Origin: Oscillospiraceae bacterium
Lineage (GTDB): Bacteria; Bacillota; Clostridia; Oscillospirales; Ruminococcaceae
Length of the DNA stretch: 7,139 nucleotides
Assembly (NCBI GenBank): GCA_009776345.1
Contig: WRLS01000108.1
Coordinates: 1-7,139, forward strand
Direction of reading: 5' to 3'
Under the pieces are notes generated by a model that had not been told where the DNA came from, searched no databases, and was given only the letters and a program-made list of their open reading frames with translations. A program made the translations under genes and the position numbers. This document shows positions 5,680-7,139 of this stretch, piece after piece (the first letter of the stretch is position 1; each line of letters starts with the position of its first letter).

Positions 5680-6870
5680 ATGAAACCGCTAAAATATATA
5701 TGGTATGCTTTTATGCCCTCTGCTTTTATTGCGGGGCTGTTTACAGGCAGGCGCGAGTTTTTCCTGCTGTTTTTCATCATGCTGTTTTGTGCGCTCTATG
5801 CCCTTGCGCTGAATATTTGGACAGCGTTTTCGTTTTCGTATATCCAGGAGCTTTCGTCCGCGTCGTCTGTCAAAGGCTCCGCGCTTGAATTGAAAATCGG
5901 CATATACAACGACAAGCCCTTCCCTTTTACGCTGATGAAAATTATAACGGAAACTGTAGTGCCGGATAAAAATTACGAGCTGCGCTTTAACCTCCCGCCG
6001 CAAAGCAGCATAAATTTTACCGTGCCCGTCACCTGCCCGTACAGGGGGATATATGAGGTCGGGATGACGAAGCTGGAGATAAACGATATCTTCGGCCTTA
6101 TATGTACGCGCCTGGATATGCGAAGCTTATCTTATTACCGCAAACGCACGGTTAAGGTTTATCCCCGGTTAGTGGAGCTTGAATATCTCCCGTCGCGCAC
6201 GGCCGATGCAAAATTTTCGGGCAAAAGTGCGCTGCGTGTTTCGGAGGACGGGGACAGCTACTCCGGCCTGCGGCGGTACCGCCCGGGCGATAAGTTAGTG
6301 CGCGTACACAAACCGGTATCCGCCAGGATGCGCGAGCTGTATGTAAAAAGCTACGATGTCCCGCTTGAAACCTCGGTGCTTATAGCGGTAGACACCGCCG
6401 CCGATATTGGCACGGGCGAACCCGCGAGATACCTCGCCGACACCGCCTGTGAATGTGCCGCGGCAATCGCCGCCGTCTGCCTGCGCTCGGGCTTTTCGGT
6501 GGAGATGGCAGGCGCGGATATCTCCCGCCCGTTTATACGCGGGCAAAAGACAAACAGCTTCCCCGCAATCCGCGAAGCGCTCGCTGTGCTGCCCTTCGAC
6601 GGCAAAGGGGATTTCGGGGCGGCGCTTTCGCTCGCCGCTTCAAAAGCGGGCGGGTTTAGGGCGGCATATGTAATTTCCGCCGCGCCCCCCGACGATTTTT
6701 CGGGCGCGCTGATGCGCCTTAGAAGGGAAGGCTGCCGCGTGCTGTTTTTGCGCACCGCGCACACAAAAGACCGTGAAGGCGGCAGCGCGGTGCCGGGGGT
6801 AAGCTGTGTGGGTGTTACACCCGGAGAGGATATTAGGCTATTGCAGCCTTCGGCAGGATTTAGGTTTTAG
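5680..6870 (+). CDS. DUF58 domain-containing membrane protein
   Basis: This 396-aa protein has hydrophobic segments near residues 5-20 and 27-50, so it is probably anchored by an N-terminal hairpin. Residues about 60-165 form a beta-rich region typical of the family. The DUF58 signature is YSGLRRYRPGDKLVRVHKP followed by SARMRELYVKSYD (194-226). A von Willebrand-A-like fold follows: VLIAVDTAAD (233-242) occupies the MIDAS position but reads DxAxD rather than DxSxS, so metal binding may be altered. DUF58 genes usually sit beside a MoxR-type AAA ATPase and a transglutaminase-like gene; neither is here. The ATG is 6 nt after, and in frame with, the upstream TAG and has no clear Shine-Dalgarno, so translation is probably coupled. 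Residues 392-396 and the TAG stop lie inside an R1 repeat, so the native C-terminus may have been replaced. Family is certain; role unknown. Confidence 0.88.
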   Translation: MKPLKYIWYAFMPSAFIAGLFTGRREFFLLFFIMLFCALYALALNIWTAFSFSYIQELSSASSVKGSALELKIGIYNDKPFPFTLMKIITETVVPDKNYELRFNLPPQSSINFTVPVTCPYRGIYEVGMTKLEINDIFGLICTRLDMRSLSYYRKRTVKVYPRLVELEYLPSRTADAKFSGKSALRVSEDGDSYSGLRRYRPGDKLVRVHKPVSARMRELYVKSYDVPLETSVLIAVDTAADIGTGEPARYLADTACECAAAIAAVCLRSGFSVEMAGADISRPFIRGQKTNSFPAIREALAVLPFDGKGDFGAALSLAASKAGGFRAAYVISAAPPDDFSGALMRLRREGCRVLFLRTAHTKDREGGSAVPGVSCVGVTPGEDIRLLQPSAGFRF

Positions 6871-6948
6871 GAATAAGGTTTTAGGAAAAGGACGGTGCAT
6901 CTATTTTCTTCCCTTCCTAAATCCTCAATCCTAAAACCTTAATCCTGC
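6853..6948. repeat. R1 heptad hairpin repeat overlapping the DUF58 gene end
   Basis: A 96-bp element from GCAGG to CCTGC, with a left arm of AGGATTT/AGGTTTT/AGGAATA units and a complementary right arm; I count about 35 of 40 arm positions pairing. It begins exactly at codon 392 of the DUF58 gene and supplies Ala-Gly-Phe-Arg-Phe and the TAG stop (6868-6870). The transcript end would form a long hairpin. Confidence 0.75.
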
Positions 6949-6957
6949 GCACAGCGC

Positions 6958-7037
6958 CGTAGGGGCGGGCTTCCATGCCCGCCGGCATTATACGATACGC
7001 CTCGTTAATTTGCGGGCGGCAAATTGCCGCCCCTACG
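6958..7037. repeat. R2 palindromic repeat, complete copy
   Basis: The ends CGTAGGGGCGG (6958-6968) and CCGCCCCTACG (7027-7037) are perfectly complementary over 11 bp. The inner hairpins are GGGC-TTCCAT-GCCC and GGGCGGCAAATTGCCGCCC. The element is 80 bp, close to the 76-bp copy at 145-220. Confidence 0.75.
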
Positions 7038-7040
7038 AAC

Positions 7041-7080
7041 TCCCCCTGTCACTTCGTGACATCCCACTCAAGAGGGGGAC
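7041..7080. repeat. Small GC hairpin repeat
   Basis: An outer CCCCC (7042-7046) pairs with GGGGG (7074-7078) and encloses TGTCAC-TTC-GTGACA (7047-7061). The style is common in intergenic DNA of gut Clostridia; only one copy is seen in this window. Confidence 0.5.
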
Positions 7081-7084
7081 TTTG

Positions 7085-7127
7085 CCTCCCTCTCTGAGGG
7101 AGGTGGCGCGAAGCGCCGGGGGGGGGG
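7085..7127 (+). repeat. R3 variant hairpins ending in a G10 run
   Basis: CCTCCCTC-TCT-GAGGGAGG (7085-7103) and GGCGC-GAA-GCGCC (7105-7117), then ten G residues (7118-7127). The first stem differs from the other R3 copies in sequence but keeps the same design. The G run at the window edge may be an assembly artefact. Confidence 0.6.
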
Positions 7128-7139
7128 AGGGGCGGAACA

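Overview
The window looks like a piece of an uncultured, spore-forming Clostridia-type bacterium (Bacillota). Three things point there. A SpoIID/SleC-like spore peptidoglycan enzyme sits beside an M15 peptidase. The promoters and Shine-Dalgarno sites are of Gram-positive type. The gaps are packed with the small GC-rich hairpin repeats (for example CCCCTCC-TT-GGAGGGG followed by GGCGC-N-GCGCC) that are frequent in gut Clostridia. No rRNA, tRNA, transposase, phage gene or CRISPR array is visible. The extreme ends are C or G homopolymer runs, so the window may be a whole contig that stops in repeats.

Layout. 1-805 has no gene and is a mosaic of repeats. 806-3642 (minus strand) is a two-gene operon with a 4-bp ATGA overlap. 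Upstream is a 726-aa SpoIID/SleC-like lytic enzyme with four peptidoglycan-binding modules; downstream is a 219-aa M15-type D,D-peptidase with one more such module. 3643-4330 is a second repeat mosaic, largely the mirror image of the first. 4331-6870 (plus strand) is a second two-gene unit: a degenerate-EAL/HDOD signalling protein (better start at 4402) and a membrane-anchored DUF58 protein whose last codons and stop lie inside a repeat. 6853-7139 is a third repeat mosaic.

Function. The minus-strand pair appears to be a cell-wall module: glycan-strand cleavage plus peptide trimming, both targeted by peptidoglycan-binding domains. Neither protein has a signal peptide, and a SigK-like promoter precedes the operon, which suggests mother-cell expression and a role in the spore cortex or coat (inference). 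The plus-strand pair has a good sigma-A promoter with a perfect 8-bp dyad over its -10 box, so it is probably repressor-controlled; why an HDOD protein and a DUF58 protein are paired is unknown.

The most unusual content is intergenic. There are four repeat families: R1, long hairpins built of 7-nt AGGNTTT units; R2, GTAGGGGCGG-ended palindromes; R3, twin GC hairpins; and R4, a 295-bp block present twice in inverted orientation at about 90% identity by eye. They are nested in one another, confined to operon boundaries, and together form 0.55-kb inverted blocks around the spore-wall operon.
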